This document shows, in pieces, positions 1-8,384 of a stretch of DNA of 56,153 nucleotides. Below the pieces are notes generated by a model. That model worked only from the letters and a program-made list of their open reading frames with translations. It did no database searches and had not been told where the DNA came from. A program made the position numbers and the translations under genes. Position 1 is the stretch's first letter; the number at the start of each line of letters is the position of its first letter. The DNA comes from Candidatus Thiomargarita nelsonii (GTDB lineage: Bacteria > Pseudomonadota > Gammaproteobacteria > Beggiatoales > Beggiatoaceae), in NCBI GenBank assembly GCA_000785145.2, contig JSZA02000028.1:1-56153 (forward strand), in the 5' to 3' direction.

Positions 1-127
1 TACCTACTTTATAATGTCCCTCCTTGACGATGAACCGCTTGTCCTTGTTGATTAAAGCATTGGCAACAGGTACCCCCAAATGCCTGAATCAAGCGATTTA
101 ACATATCAACATAGTTTTGAAAAATAG

Positions 128-316
128 TCACGCCAGTTGAGGATGCAAACTTTTTGGTAAAATATGCTCCACTGCTAAATTCGCTGCTATGCGCCCCTCG
201 CAAAACGAGCAATATTCACCTAAACGTTCGATTAAATCAGGGCGGGCTTGTTGATATTCGCTGTATTGCTTAGTTTGTCCATCCATAGGCAGTCGTCCTT
301 TTTCAACCAATGCCAT
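128..316 (-). pseudogene. HNH endonuclease-like gene, truncated
   Basis: The reading frame carries the N-terminal half of an HNH nuclease of the kind that begins M-x-P-V-E-K-G and has a CSFC pair followed by LAVEHILPKS. The second zinc/HNH half (normally an N-N-S-T-K-like motif) is missing: a stop follows HPQLA, and the downstream DNA has only short fragments in several frames. The start is notable. ATG-GCA-TTG (M-A-L) lies inside the left terminal repeat of the MITE at 308-426, so the element supplies the start codon. It is divergent from mqsR, which starts in the same way at the other end of that MITE. Function is probably lost. Confidence 0.5.
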
Positions 317-426
317 TGGCGTAGGGGCGGGCAACCACAAGGGATTGCCCCTACACCCGCCCCTACGAAAAATCACGGTCCATGTAGGGGCAATCCTTTA
401 TGGTTGCCCTTAACTTAATGGCATTG
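308..426. repeat. MITE, 'CAATGCCATTAAG' terminal-repeat family, hairpin cargo A
   Basis: The right end reads CTTAACTTAATGGCATTG; the left end is the degraded complement CAATGCCATT. The interior is a pair of inverted copies of the GTAGGGGCAATCCCTTGTGG hairpin unit found across the window. It lies exactly between two divergent genes, and each end contributes an outward ATG-GCA-TTG start. Confidence 0.7.
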
Positions 427-711
427 ACGTATAATCTTAAGGACATCCAAGCGACTTCTCAAGAAGTAGCGGATTTACGCATGACCCGTACTGCTAGACA
501 AACTAGGGTTAATCTGGCTTTAAGTTTGGAAGATGTTGTATTTATCATCCAATCACTGACTTCTCGAAATTTTTATAAATCCATGACAACTTATGCCGAT
601 CATCGCGTCTGGCAAGATGTTTATCACTTTAAGTTCAATCAAATAAACTTATATATCAAGTTTATGATGGATGAAAAAGGTTATTTAATAATTTCCTTTA
701 AAGAGAGGTGA
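418..711 (+). CDS. mqsR: MqsR-like mRNA interferase toxin
   Basis: The product is about 97 residues and matches the MqsR family through its core, with FYKSMTTYADHRVWQDVY and the C-terminal YLIISFKER. MqsR is a RelE-fold ribonuclease that cleaves mRNA (GCU sites in E. coli) and is neutralised by MqsA, encoded 4 nt downstream. The ATG at 418 lies in the terminal repeat of the MITE at 308-426, giving M-A-L-T-Y-N instead of the usual short leader before T-Y-N-L-K. An upstream in-frame ATG at 400 is also inside the element. No clear Shine-Dalgarno precedes either start. The original promoter and first codons were probably replaced by the repeat; the catalytic part is intact. Confidence 0.82.
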   Translation: MALTYNLKDIQATSQEVADLRMTRTARQTRVNLALSLEDVVFIIQSLTSRNFYKSMTTYADHRVWQDVYHFKFNQINLYIKFMMDEKGYLIISFKER

Positions 712-715
712 AAAA

Positions 716-1117
716 ATGATGAAGAAATGTCCTTTTTGCAAAGAGGGTTTTTTAGAAAAAAAAACAATAAAAGAAACATATACCTATAAAGGACACACGA
801 TTGAGGTTGACCAACCCGGAGAGTTTTGTAATTCATGTGAAGAGGGCATACTCAATGCTGCTGATATGAAAGCCACAGAAAAACAGATACGAGATTTTCA
901 GTCACAGATTGATGGCTTATTGACATCCAGCGAAATCCAGAAAATTCGCCGAAAACTCAAGCTGACCCAAAAACAAGCGGCAGAACTGGTTGGCGGTAAT
1001 ACCAATATCTTTAGTCGCTACGAGCGTGGCGAAGCAACTCCAATGCGTCCTATCAGTCACTTGCTACGATTATTAAATAATCATCCTGAGCAGTTGCAGG
1101 AATTAACCAAATCTTAG
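716..1117 (+). CDS. mqsA: MqsA-like antitoxin (YgiT-type zinc finger plus HTH)
   Basis: The 133-residue protein has the two-part MqsA layout. An N-terminal zinc domain carries CPFC (residues 5-8) and CNSC (about 38-41). The C-terminal XRE-type helix-turn-helix contains KLTQKQAAELVGGNTNIFSRYERG. In the family, the N-domain binds MqsR and the C-domain dimerises and represses the operon promoter. Two Met codons are adjacent (716 and 719); GAGAGG just upstream serves either. The gene is intact, so with mqsR it should form a working module, although autoregulation may be disturbed because the MITE has replaced the DNA upstream of mqsR. Confidence 0.88.
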   Translation: MMKKCPFCKEGFLEKKTIKETYTYKGHTIEVDQPGEFCNSCEEGILNAADMKATEKQIRDFQSQIDGLLTSSEIQKIRRKLKLTQKQAAELVGGNTNIFSRYERGEATPMRPISHLLRLLNNHPEQLQELTKS

Positions 1118-1425
1118 TCGCTTTTATGGCAGTGATGCGCCCAAGGATTGCCTGTCCTCCCGAGCCAGTCCTTTCGACGCTAGGAGCTTACTTAGCGATG
1201 CCTCACTATTAGCACCAAGGGCAACCACAAGTGATTTGCCCCTACATGCAAACAAATATTGTAGTGGCAATCCCTCGTGGTTGCCCATCTGGAATATTTT
1301 TCATCCTGAATACGCTCTGCGCTCATCGAGCCGACACAAGTTTTTTAAAGAGGGAGTCCAAGATTTATCTTGGACGTCCATCCAAAATGGACTTGTGTCG
1401 GCTCGATGAGCGCAGAGCGTCGAAT
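1118..1425. repeat. Intergenic palindromes between mqsA and ampD
   Basis: There is no gene here. At about 1217-1290 two inverted copies of the GGCAACCACAAG / CTTGTGG hairpin unit face each other. At about 1314-1420 a long inverted repeat (arms CTCTGCGCTCATCGAGCCG and complement, about 28 bp each) encloses a small GGAGTCCAAG...CTTGGACGTCC hairpin. The right arm touches the ampD stop codon, so it may act as a terminator or 3'-end stabiliser for ampD. Confidence 0.6.
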
Positions 1426-1956
1426 TTACAAACGCCCCCAATCAAAAGCAGGCCCCGGATCAGTTTTACGCCCCGGCGCAATATCACTATGCCCCACAAT
1501 CCGCTCCCGCGTCAACACTGGCCAAGCCTGTCGCAAAATCCCAATTAATCGCCTTAATTGTTGATATTGTTCATCCGTATAAGGCACATCATCACACCCT
1601 TCAAGTTCAATGCCAATCGAAAAATCATTGCAACGACTGCGCCCCGCAAAAGAGGATACGCCTGCGTGCCAAGCCCGCTGCTGTAAAGACACATATTGCG
1701 TGATTTCTCCCATGCGCCGAATCAACAAATGGGCAGAGACACGCAAATCAGCAATATCGGCAAACTCAGGGTGAGCTTTTTTATCAAGGCTATGCGTAAA
1801 TAATTGATCAATATAGGGACCCCCAAATTGACCCGGTGGCAAACTGATACCATGAATAACCAACAACTCGATTTTCTCCCCCCGTTGATCACAATGTGGC
1901 GACGGGTATCGGCGTACACCTTCTAACCAAGCTTTTTCTCTGTCTAGTTTCATCAT
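1426..1956 (-). CDS. ampD: 1,6-anhydro-N-acetylmuramyl-L-alanine amidase AmpD
   Basis: This cytosolic amidase releases the peptide from anhydromuropeptides during cell-wall recycling; in many gammaproteobacteria its loss induces AmpC. The 176-residue length is typical. Zinc ligands are visible: His35 in LVIHGISLPPG, His156 and Asp166 in GHSDIAPGRKTDPGPAFDW, with Lys164 at the catalytic position. It starts with two Met codons. The C-terminus is slightly short (DWGRL) because the stop lies at the edge of a long palindrome. Divergent from the ATPase gene at 2015 with about 58 bp between starts. Confidence 0.93.
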   Translation of the reverse strand: MMKLDREKAWLEGVRRYPSPHCDQRGEKIELLVIHGISLPPGQFGGPYIDQLFTHSLDKKAHPEFADIADLRVSAHLLIRRMGEITQYVSLQQRAWHAGVSSFAGRSRCNDFSIGIELEGCDDVPYTDEQYQQLRRLIGILRQAWPVLTRERIVGHSDIAPGRKTDPGPAFDWGRL

Positions 1957-2014
1957 TTTTGAATTTTTTATACGAATAGGCTACTATTAAAGATCATCAC
2001 AACGAGAAAATTCA

Positions 2015-4213
2015 ATGCCTGTCAATCCTTATATTACCAACAAACCTGTCGGAAATAGTCCCGCCTTTATCGGACGCGCCGACAAATTGCGTGAAGTCGA
2101 ACAAATGTTGCGTAGTGCCGACGACAACACCGTTGTCCTATATGGTCAGCGGCGCATCGGCAAGAGTTCCCTATTGCAACACTTAACCAGCCAATTGCCC
2201 ACTTATGGAAAGTATTGTCCAATTTACTTTAACTTACAAGATAAAGCAACTTGGTCTTTGGATAAACTGGTCAGAGAATTGGCTCAAAGCATTGCCCAGG
2301 TTTTAAATCAACCCGCTCCTGACTTGGGCGAACAGCCAGAAGCCGAATTCATTGAGATATTGCCTAACCTTTTACAAAGCCTGCCAGAAAAAACAGCCTT
2401 AGTCTTGCTGTTTGATGAATTTGATGTACAGCCCTCACTTAAAGAAAATCAGGCAGGAAGCTGCTTTTTTCCCTATTTACGCCAACCATTGAACGTCCAC
2501 CGACAAACACTGAAGTTTGTCTTTGCGATGGGGCGTGATGTTGAAGATATCGACAATATTGCCGTCTATCTTTTTAGAGGGATTCCGCCCATCACTTATT
2601 TATCTTTTTTTGATCAATCAGAAATTGAAAAATTAGTGCGTTTGGACAGCCTCAATTGGCAAGAAGAAGCCGTGGCATCCGTTTGGAAATACACACAGGG
2701 ACATCCCTTTTTGACGCAACAAATCTGTTTTCAACTCTGGGAACAGTTTTATAATCCAGCACCAGAAACGGCACCCACTGTTACGCCAAGGGATGTGGAA
2801 AACGTGATTTTCGATGTCTTAGAAGCGAGTCGTCAAACCTTTGAATGGTTATGGGATGGTTTGCCGCCCGCTGGGCGAGTGGTGGCATCTGCTTTAGCAG
2901 AGGCTGGTCCAGCGCCTATGACTAATGATGCCTTGGAAACCTGGCTCTCTGAAAACGGTATCCGTGTATTTCTTGAAGAGCTACGAGAGACTCCTCACTT
3001 GTTGCAAAATTGGGAATGGCTCAAATTCACTGACGATGGTTATGTCTTTCGGGTTGAATTAGTGCGCCGTTGGATCAGAGAAAATAAACCCTTTAGGCGG
3101 GTACAAGATGAATTGGACGGTATTGATGCCGTGGCGGATACCCTATTTCAAACAGCCAGCGACTTGTATAAAAATGAAGATTTTGATTCATCAATCGAAC
3201 AATTACGCGAAGTTATTGATTTGAATAGTAATCATCTAGGCGCACACCAATTATTGGCTGATATTTTGTTGGCGCAGGGCAAATCCAAAGAAGCGAAATA
3301 TTTGTTGGATAAATTGTTTAACTATAAACCCGAAGCCGCGCGTCCACGCTTAATACAGGCTTTGTTAGCTTTGGCTCAAAAAACTCAAGAGGAAGCGGAA
3401 AAAATCGAATACTATCAAGAGGTGCTCAACTTGGATCCCAAGCAGCCAGAAGCCATCGCGGAACGACAAAAAATATGGCGGCAACGGGGTGATAGGGTGA
3501 TCACAAATGAGATTGATCTTAATGCAATACTTAAAGGCTTTACGAATAAAGTCGTTGCTGATATAGAAAACAAAATACGTGGTCGTTATTTTTTTGGGCT
3601 GATCAGCTTAGTCTTGATTTTTTGTATTTGGGCTTATTGGATTCAACCATCTCAATATAAACTGGTTCAGGTAGAAACTATTAAGGAGATGCTGAAACAA
3701 ACTGAAAACGAAAAAAAAGCGCTTGAGAAAGCACTTGAACAGGCTCGATTAGACAGATTAAAGATTAATCAAAAAATTGAAGAATTTCAGGGCAAAAATG
3801 CCCATTTAGAAAATGCACTTGAACAAGCCAACGGAAAAATGATTCAACTAGAAGAAAAGCTTTTTAAGCTGTATCACAGAACAGAACTTGGGAAATTTCT
3901 CTCAAAACTGAAAAGAGGACAGTATATTGTTGTCATTAGTTCACATAAAAAGCGCGAACATGCAGAAAAACAGCTTAAAAAACTCAAAGAGGCGTATCCC
4001 GAACTGTTTTATCCACAAAAGGATTTATTACCTGATAAGGTGGATAATAATCTTCATCAAAGGGGCAAAATTTGGGAAATTTTCGTCAGTGGGTTCTACG
4101 CCTCTCCGTCTTCCAAGTTATTGAAAAAGAAAGTGATTAGTTTAGACTTCATCAGGAGTGCTTTCGTCAGAAAAGATCCATTTCGTGCTGATAGAAACTT
4201 GCCTTGGCTTTAA
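2015..4213 (+). CDS. STAND-type AAA ATPase with TPR-like region, membrane span, coiled coil and SPOR-like C-terminus
   Basis: The 732-residue protein begins with an NTPase module: Walker A GQRRIGKSS at residues 44-52 and Walker B LVLLFDEFD near 128-136. A winged-helix-like region and a tetratricopeptide-like stretch follow (about 370-490, e.g. LYKNEDFDSSIEQLREVIDLN). One transmembrane helix lies near 523-545, then a Lys/Glu/Gln coiled coil (about 550-625). The last 100 residues (YIVVISSHKK...WEIFVSGFYAS) have the length and pattern of a SPOR-like fold. That order would put the ATPase in the cytoplasm and the tail in the periplasm, perhaps a peptidoglycan- or envelope-sensing switch. The function is inference. 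Confidence 0.7.
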   Translation: MPVNPYITNKPVGNSPAFIGRADKLREVEQMLRSADDNTVVLYGQRRIGKSSLLQHLTSQLPTYGKYCPIYFNLQDKATWSLDKLVRELAQSIAQVLNQPAPDLGEQPEAEFIEILPNLLQSLPEKTALVLLFDEFDVQPSLKENQAGSCFFPYLRQPLNVHRQTLKFVFAMGRDVEDIDNIAVYLFRGIPPITYLSFFDQSEIEKLVRLDSLNWQEEAVASVWKYTQGHPFLTQQICFQLWEQFYNPAPETAPTVTPRDVENVIFDVLEASRQTFEWLWDGLPPAGRVVASALAEAGPAPMTNDALETWLSENGIRVFLEELRETPHLLQNWEWLKFTDDGYVFRVELVRRWIRENKPFRRVQDELDGIDAVADTLFQTASDLYKNEDFDSSIEQLREVIDLNSNHLGAHQLLADILLAQGKSKEAKYLLDKLFNYKPEAARPRLIQALLALAQKTQEEAEKIEYYQEVLNLDPKQPEAIAERQKIWRQRGDRVITNEIDLNAILKGFTNKVVADIENKIRGRYFFGLISLVLIFCIWAYWIQPSQYKLVQVETIKEMLKQTENEKKALEKALEQARLDRLKINQKIEEFQGKNAHLENALEQANGKMIQLEEKLFKLYHRTELGKFLSKLKRGQYIVVISSHKKREHAEKQLKKLKEAYPELFYPQKDLLPDKVDNNLHQRGKIWEIFVSGFYASPSSKLLKKKVISLDFIRSAFVRKDPFRADRNLPWL

Positions 4214-4214
4214 A

Positions 4215-5066
4215 CTAAACCAAGCAAGCTGCATATTCACTGGGGCGACGATCACGAAAAACGCCCCATTCTGTCCGTAAAGCACGTATTTCTTCAAGAT
4301 CAAAAGTGGCGAACAACACCATTTCTTCCTCTCGCCCCGCCGCTTTGATAATTTCACCGGTCGGTGAGGCAATGAATGAGCTGCCATAAAAGGTCAAATC
4401 GCAAGACTCGCCTGGCTCATAACCTATTCTGTTAGAGGCGATCAAGGGCATCAAATTGGCGGCAGCGTGTCCTTGCATCACTCGTTGCCAATGTCCACAG
4501 GAATCTAAGTCAGGTGCCTGAGGCTCACTACCGATTGCTGTTGGATAAAACAATAATTCGGCACCTTGTAAAGCCATGATTCGCGCCGCTTCTGGAAACC
4601 ATTGGTCCCAACAAATTCCAACACCAATGACACCATAGCGCGTTTTCCAAACTTTAAAGCCTGTATCTCCGGGATTAAAATAAAATTTCTCTTGATAGCC
4701 CGGACCATCAGGAATATGGGTTTTGCGATAAATCCCTAATTGGCTACCATCGGCATCAATCATCATGATGGAATTATAATAGGCATTATTGGCGCGTTCA
4801 AAAAAACTGATTGGCAATACGACATTGAGGGACTTTGCCAAGGCACTGAAACGTGTGAGCAAGGGATTATCTTGTGCGGGTTTGGCATAAGCAAAATAGT
4901 CCTCTTTTTGGTCTTTACAAAAATAGGGCGTTTCAAAGAGTTCTTGTAATAAAATAATCTGTGCCCCTTGCCCAGCGGCGTGACGCACTAGGCTTTCTGC
5001 TTTATTGAGATTAGCAGCAATGTCCCAAGTGCAAGCCATTTGGGTGGCGGCGACGGTGGTCATCAT
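4215..5066 (-). CDS. aguB: N-carbamoylputrescine amidase
   Basis: Nitrilase-superfamily enzyme that hydrolyses N-carbamoylputrescine to putrescine, CO2 and ammonia, the last step of the arginine-agmatine route. The 283 residues are full length. The catalytic triad is visible: Glu42 (LLQELFETPYF), Lys115 (YRKTHIPDGPG) and Cys152 (GVGICWDQWFPE). The FETPYFC and GYQEKFYF segments are diagnostic of AguB rather than other nitrilases. It converges with the ATPase gene with only one base between stops. No agmatine deiminase (aguA) is in the window. Confidence 0.93.
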   Translation of the reverse strand: MMTTVAATQMACTWDIAANLNKAESLVRHAAGQGAQIILLQELFETPYFCKDQKEDYFAYAKPAQDNPLLTRFSALAKSLNVVLPISFFERANNAYYNSIMMIDADGSQLGIYRKTHIPDGPGYQEKFYFNPGDTGFKVWKTRYGVIGVGICWDQWFPEAARIMALQGAELLFYPTAIGSEPQAPDLDSCGHWQRVMQGHAAANLMPLIASNRIGYEPGESCDLTFYGSSFIASPTGEIIKAAGREEEMVLFATFDLEEIRALRTEWGVFRDRRPSEYAACLV

Positions 5067-5076
5067 GATTTATCCC

Positions 5077-5486
5077 TTAGTTTTTTAAGATTTTAACATT
5101 TATAGAAATCCTATTTCTTAAAGAAATAGCTAGTACTCTGTCAATTTGTTTTTTTTGGGTTGGAGTACAAAGCTTTAGCTTTGTCAGACAGTACAAAGCT
5201 AAAGCTTTGTACTCCAATAACGTATATGACAGCGTACTAGTGCAGGAGCGCGGAAATATCCAGAGCACATCATTTTAGCCTTGAAATAAATTGATCTGTC
5301 AGGGTGCGTAGGACGCACCCTACATGAAACTTTTAAAACACTCAGGGATTAGCCCATTTTCCTCTGAACCCGCTTAGCTGAGTCTCTTGATTTTTTTGAG
5401 TAGAGCACTTATATCAGGTTTTGTGAGTGCAAACTCAGTCAAATTTTGTCTGGTTCGCTCCTCAAAAAAAAAAGAGGGCAAAGTAA
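5077..5486. other. Intergenic region with MITE and hairpins
   Basis: No gene. It contains a short hairpin (CTATTTCTT/AAGAAATAG, 5111-5129), the MITE at 5130-5240, a fragment CTAGTGCAGGAG..GGAAATATCC (5238-5261) that recurs at 18603, and one arm of the GTGCGTAGGACGCACCCTAC repeat near 5305-5325. Confidence 0.6.
5130..5240. repeat. MITE, 'CTAGTAC' terminal-repeat family, cargo D
   Basis: 111 bp. The ends CTAGTACTCTGTCAA and ATGACAGCGTACTAG are imperfect inverted repeats. The interior is the double palindrome TTGGAGTACAAAGCTTTAGC plus its complement. The same architecture recurs at 10383-10505 and 43294-43405; at 18346-18606 the same ends carry a different interior. Confidence 0.75.
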
Positions 5487-5763
5487 ATGGAAATAACAAC
5501 ACTTCAAAAAGTTCAATGCTTACAACAGTATGTTATCGCTAGTACGCGAACTAACACGCACACAAAAAATAAAAAAACGTTTGTTAAATCAGCTCGCAAC
5601 CTTTGAAGACAGCTATTCACTTAGCTCAAGTGAATTTTATAAACGCTATGAAAAGGGGGAAATGGGAGATGAAATGGATTTTGTGGAATGGGCAGCAACA
5701 GTAGAAATGCTTACTAATGTTGAAAAAAGATTAACATTATTACAAATAGGCTCCAATCCATGA
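5487..5763 (+). pseudogene. TumA-like antitoxin gene, probable frameshift near its start
   Basis: The frame 5530-5763 encodes FYKRYEKGEMGDEMDFVEWAATVEML, the conserved part of a small family found upstream of TumE-type (DUF6516) toxins. It lacks the family's N-terminus. That N-terminus (MEITTLQKVQCLQQYV) is present in another frame from ATG 5487, preceded by a good GAGGG ribosome site. The two frames overlap around 5530-5550, so a single indel there would restore about 90 residues. Either the antitoxin now starts internally at 5530, or the gene is broken, or there is a sequence error. Its stop overlaps the next start (ATGA). Confidence 0.55.
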
Positions 5764-6011
5764 ATCCAAATATTGCACAACATTTTGATGCCATTGAGGT
5801 TCGGCTTATTCAAAGTCATGTTATTAGATATAGTTTTCACTGGCAAGACGCACAAGGAAAACTAAAACAACGTTGGGATAATGCGCCACATCATCCTGAA
5901 TTACCTAATTTTCCACATCATGTTCATAATCAAGATAGAAGCGTACACGGTGTTATCACGGTACCCGATATATTTTCTATCATTGATCAGATTGAGAAAG
6001 CTTATGATTAA
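5760..6011 (+). CDS. TumE-like toxin (DUF6516)
   Basis: 83 residues with the family's signature RWDNAPHHPELPNFPHHVH, an aromatic/His-rich block in a small alpha-beta protein. Members annotated as 'toxin-antitoxin system TumE family' are encoded directly after TumA-like genes, as here, where the ATG overlaps the upstream stop (ATGA), implying coupled translation. The toxic activity is inferred from the family. The gene is complete even though its partner appears frameshifted. Confidence 0.65.
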   Translation: MNPNIAQHFDAIEVRLIQSHVIRYSFHWQDAQGKLKQRWDNAPHHPELPNFPHHVHNQDRSVHGVITVPDIFSIIDQIEKAYD

Positions 6012-6278
6012 TCTCATATAATATCTGCTATGTTTTTTCATCCTGAAAAAAAGTTCTACAGAGCAAGTGTAGGGTGCGTCCTACGCACAAATAAACAGTC
6101 GAGCAAGTGTAGGGTGCGTCCTACGCACAAATAAACAGTCGAGCAAGTGTAGCAAGTGTAGGGTGCGTCCTACGCACATTTTTAGGTAGAGCGTGTCGTT
6201 TAGGCGTGGAAAGAGGGTGCGTAGGACGCACCCTACGCTCGCTGGCTTGATCCGTTTTAACTTATCTTTGGAGTGAAC
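6012..6278. repeat. Tandem 40-bp repeats built from the GTGCGTCCTACGCAC unit
   Basis: Two full 40-bp units (GAGCAAGTGTAGGGTGCGTC... ending AAATAAACAGTC) and a third partial unit run head to tail at about 6062-6177. An inverted copy (GTGCGTAGGACGCACCCTAC) lies near 6215-6236. There is no coding frame. It sits in the upstream region of the metallophosphatase. Confidence 0.7.
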
Positions 6279-7877
6279 ATGAAAACCACAACACTATCTA
6301 TCACATTACTTTTTGCATTTACCAGCAGCCACGCCATTGACATACCCGCCGTGCATCCGAACATCGTTGAAATAAACGGTCGTCTTGTATTTGCAAAGCC
6401 AGTCAAGACAAAATACACGCTTAAACAATTGGTAGGCAATCCGATTAGCACCAACACCGGTATTCAATTCAATTTTGGCAAGCTCAAGGGCAAACTCTAT
6501 TACGGCTTTATCAATCCCAAAGATGGGCATTATCCGCAACCCGTTTTCTACAAACGCGCGTCCGACATCAAAAAGGGGCTTGCCCACATTGACATTTTGA
6601 ACAATCTCGGTGGTAAGTACGACATGATTGCTTGGAAAAAAACAGGGCAGGGTACACTCGGTTATCGAGTAGTGAATAAAAAAGGCACTATTCTCTATGA
6701 CGGAAAACTGGCCTTTACTGGTAAAGGTGCCTTTCAGGTTAACGCGGCCTCAATTATTGAAGGTCCATTTATCAATCTCGCGGAAAATGGCCATTTCCAT
6801 AACACTTTCCGCGTTTCTTTTGAAACCCTGAAAAAAACGACAGCTACCCTTGTCGTTCGCAAGACATCGAAAAAGCACCTGACTCCCGCCACCCATCACG
6901 AATTCACATTAACCGGACTCCTGCCCGATACCGAATACAGTTACACGGTCAAAACCGACAGTGGCAAACATCATTACAGCGAAAGCTACACCTTGAAAAC
7001 CGCCCCCGCCCCTGGGCGCAGAAAACCCTTTATTTTCGCCTACGCCAGCGATTCGCGCTCAGCCCAAGGCGGAGGAGAACGCAACATTCAGGGGACTAAC
7101 GCCTACATGATGAAAAAAATAGGGGCACTCGTCAGATTCAAAGGGGCCGCTTTTATGCAATTCACCGGAGATATGATTAACGGCTACCTCAATAGTATTG
7201 AACAAACCAAAGTAGAATACCGCAATTGGAAACGAGCCATTGAGCCTTTCGCGCATTACATGCCAATTATTCCCGCGATGGGCAATCACGAAGCCCTCAC
7301 ACACAAATTTAAGGGGGGTATCTCGGTCGATCGTTTTCCTTATGAAACAGAATCTGCTGAAGCCATATTTGCCAATCAATTTGTGAATCCCACCAACGGA
7401 CCACAAAGTGAAGACGGCGCAGAATATGACCCCAATCCCAATCAACAGGATTTTCCAAGCTACAAAGAAAACGTCTTCTATTATATTTATGATAACGTCG
7501 CCATGATTGTCCTCAATTCCGACTATTGGTATGCACCCTCGCTAAAATATTACCCAGAAACCGGCGGCAATCTCCACGGCTATCTCATGGACAAACAACT
7601 CGAATGGTTAGAAACCACCGTTACCGCCTTAGACGCTGATGACAACATCGACTTTATTTTTGTCACACATCACACGCCCGTTTTTCCCAACGGCGGGCAT
7701 GTCAAAGATGACATGTGGTATCGTGGCGACAACGCCCCAAGGGCAGTCGTCAAACACAGTGCCATTAAGCCTGTCCCGACCTTAAGGAGGGATCTTAGGG
7801 CAACCATAAAGGATTGCCCCTACATGGACCGTGATGATTCTCGTAGGGGCAATCCCTTGTGGTTGCCCTTAACTTGA
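6279..7877 (+). CDS. Secreted metallophosphatase, interrupted at the 3' end by a repeat
   Basis: The protein has a signal peptide (MKTTTLSITLLFAFTSSHA), a fibronectin-like purple-acid-phosphatase N-domain (ending about residue 240, FTLTGLLPDTEYSYTV), and a calcineurin-like phosphoesterase domain with FAYASDSR, FTGDMINGY, MGNHE and FVTHHTPVF. ATG 6279 follows GGAG; a GTG at 6273 overlaps that site. From about 7783 the frame enters a GTAGGGGCAATCCC repeat and stops with TGA at 7875-7877; the native C-terminus resumes in the very same frame at 7878. The phosphoesterase is therefore split by the insertion, which also replaced a stretch (DGKNLIQRGILEQRD...) still visible in the degraded copy at 13 kb. 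Confidence 0.8.
   Translation: MKTTTLSITLLFAFTSSHAIDIPAVHPNIVEINGRLVFAKPVKTKYTLKQLVGNPISTNTGIQFNFGKLKGKLYYGFINPKDGHYPQPVFYKRASDIKKGLAHIDILNNLGGKYDMIAWKKTGQGTLGYRVVNKKGTILYDGKLAFTGKGAFQVNAASIIEGPFINLAENGHFHNTFRVSFETLKKTTATLVVRKTSKKHLTPATHHEFTLTGLLPDTEYSYTVKTDSGKHHYSESYTLKTAPAPGRRKPFIFAYASDSRSAQGGGERNIQGTNAYMMKKIGALVRFKGAAFMQFTGDMINGYLNSIEQTKVEYRNWKRAIEPFAHYMPIIPAMGNHEALTHKFKGGISVDRFPYETESAEAIFANQFVNPTNGPQSEDGAEYDPNPNQQDFPSYKENVFYYIYDNVAMIVLNSDYWYAPSLKYYPETGGNLHGYLMDKQLEWLETTVTALDADDNIDFIFVTHHTPVFPNGGHVKDDMWYRGDNAPRAVVKHSAIKPVPTLRRDLRATIKDCPYMDRDDSRRGNPLWLPLT
7783..7877. repeat. MITE-like insertion (cargo A) in the metallophosphatase
   Basis: The left end GTGCCATTAAG and right CCCTTAACTT resemble the CAATGCCATTAAGTTAAG terminal repeats. 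The interior is two inverted copies of the GGGCAACC..GGATTGCCCCTAC unit. Comparison with 13018-13130 shows that host sequence was lost at the site. Confidence 0.6.
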
Positions 7878-8183
7878 GATGAACACAATTTCAATTTCCT
7901 CAAACTGGATAAACAGGTCAACATTTATCCAGAGGGATGGGACAAAGAAGACATCAGAAAGCATCAAGATTTCCACCCGCTTTATCAAATCAACAACGGC
8001 GCGGCGGGTGCCCCTTACTATGCCCAAGAACAAACACCTTGGAGTGAACACGTACAAAGTTTTAGCACCCAAAATGCGGTTGTTTTTTTCCATATTCATG
8101 GCAAATCAATCCAAATGGAAGTCCTTAATCCTGATACCTTGGATACGATTTTGCCGCTGCAAGGCTTAGATCGTGACCGCTAA
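7878..8183 (+). pseudogene. C-terminal part of the metallophosphatase
   Basis: Directly after the TGA at 7875-7877, the same frame continues DEHNFNFLKLDKQVNIYPEG and runs 101 codons to TAA at 8181-8183, ending LQGLDRDR. It matches 13129-13408 almost base for base. There is no start codon or ribosome site of its own, so it is silent unless the TGA is read through. Confidence 0.7.
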
Positions 8184-8384
8184 ATTGTGATGTTGTAAAG
8201 TGACCACATTAATTGTATAAAGTTGAATTGTCTTTGCATTAATTAATGTGTTATATTTTGTCAGGTGAAGAGCAAAGTCAAATTGGGTATTTTGTTTGGA
8301 GTGGTGGGTGCCGCGAAACCCACCCGACAATATTTAACCCAGGCTATGCTCACTTTATTTAAGTTAGAAGGGAGGATTTTTACT

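Noticed and set aside
9..212. Minus-strand ORF at the left edge as a gene
   Set aside because: No family features; it lies out of frame over the decayed HNH gene.
6062..6236. Regular repeats as a possible CRISPR array
   Set aside because: The 40-bp units are contiguous copies without unique spacers and belong to a dispersed hairpin family; no cas genes are present.
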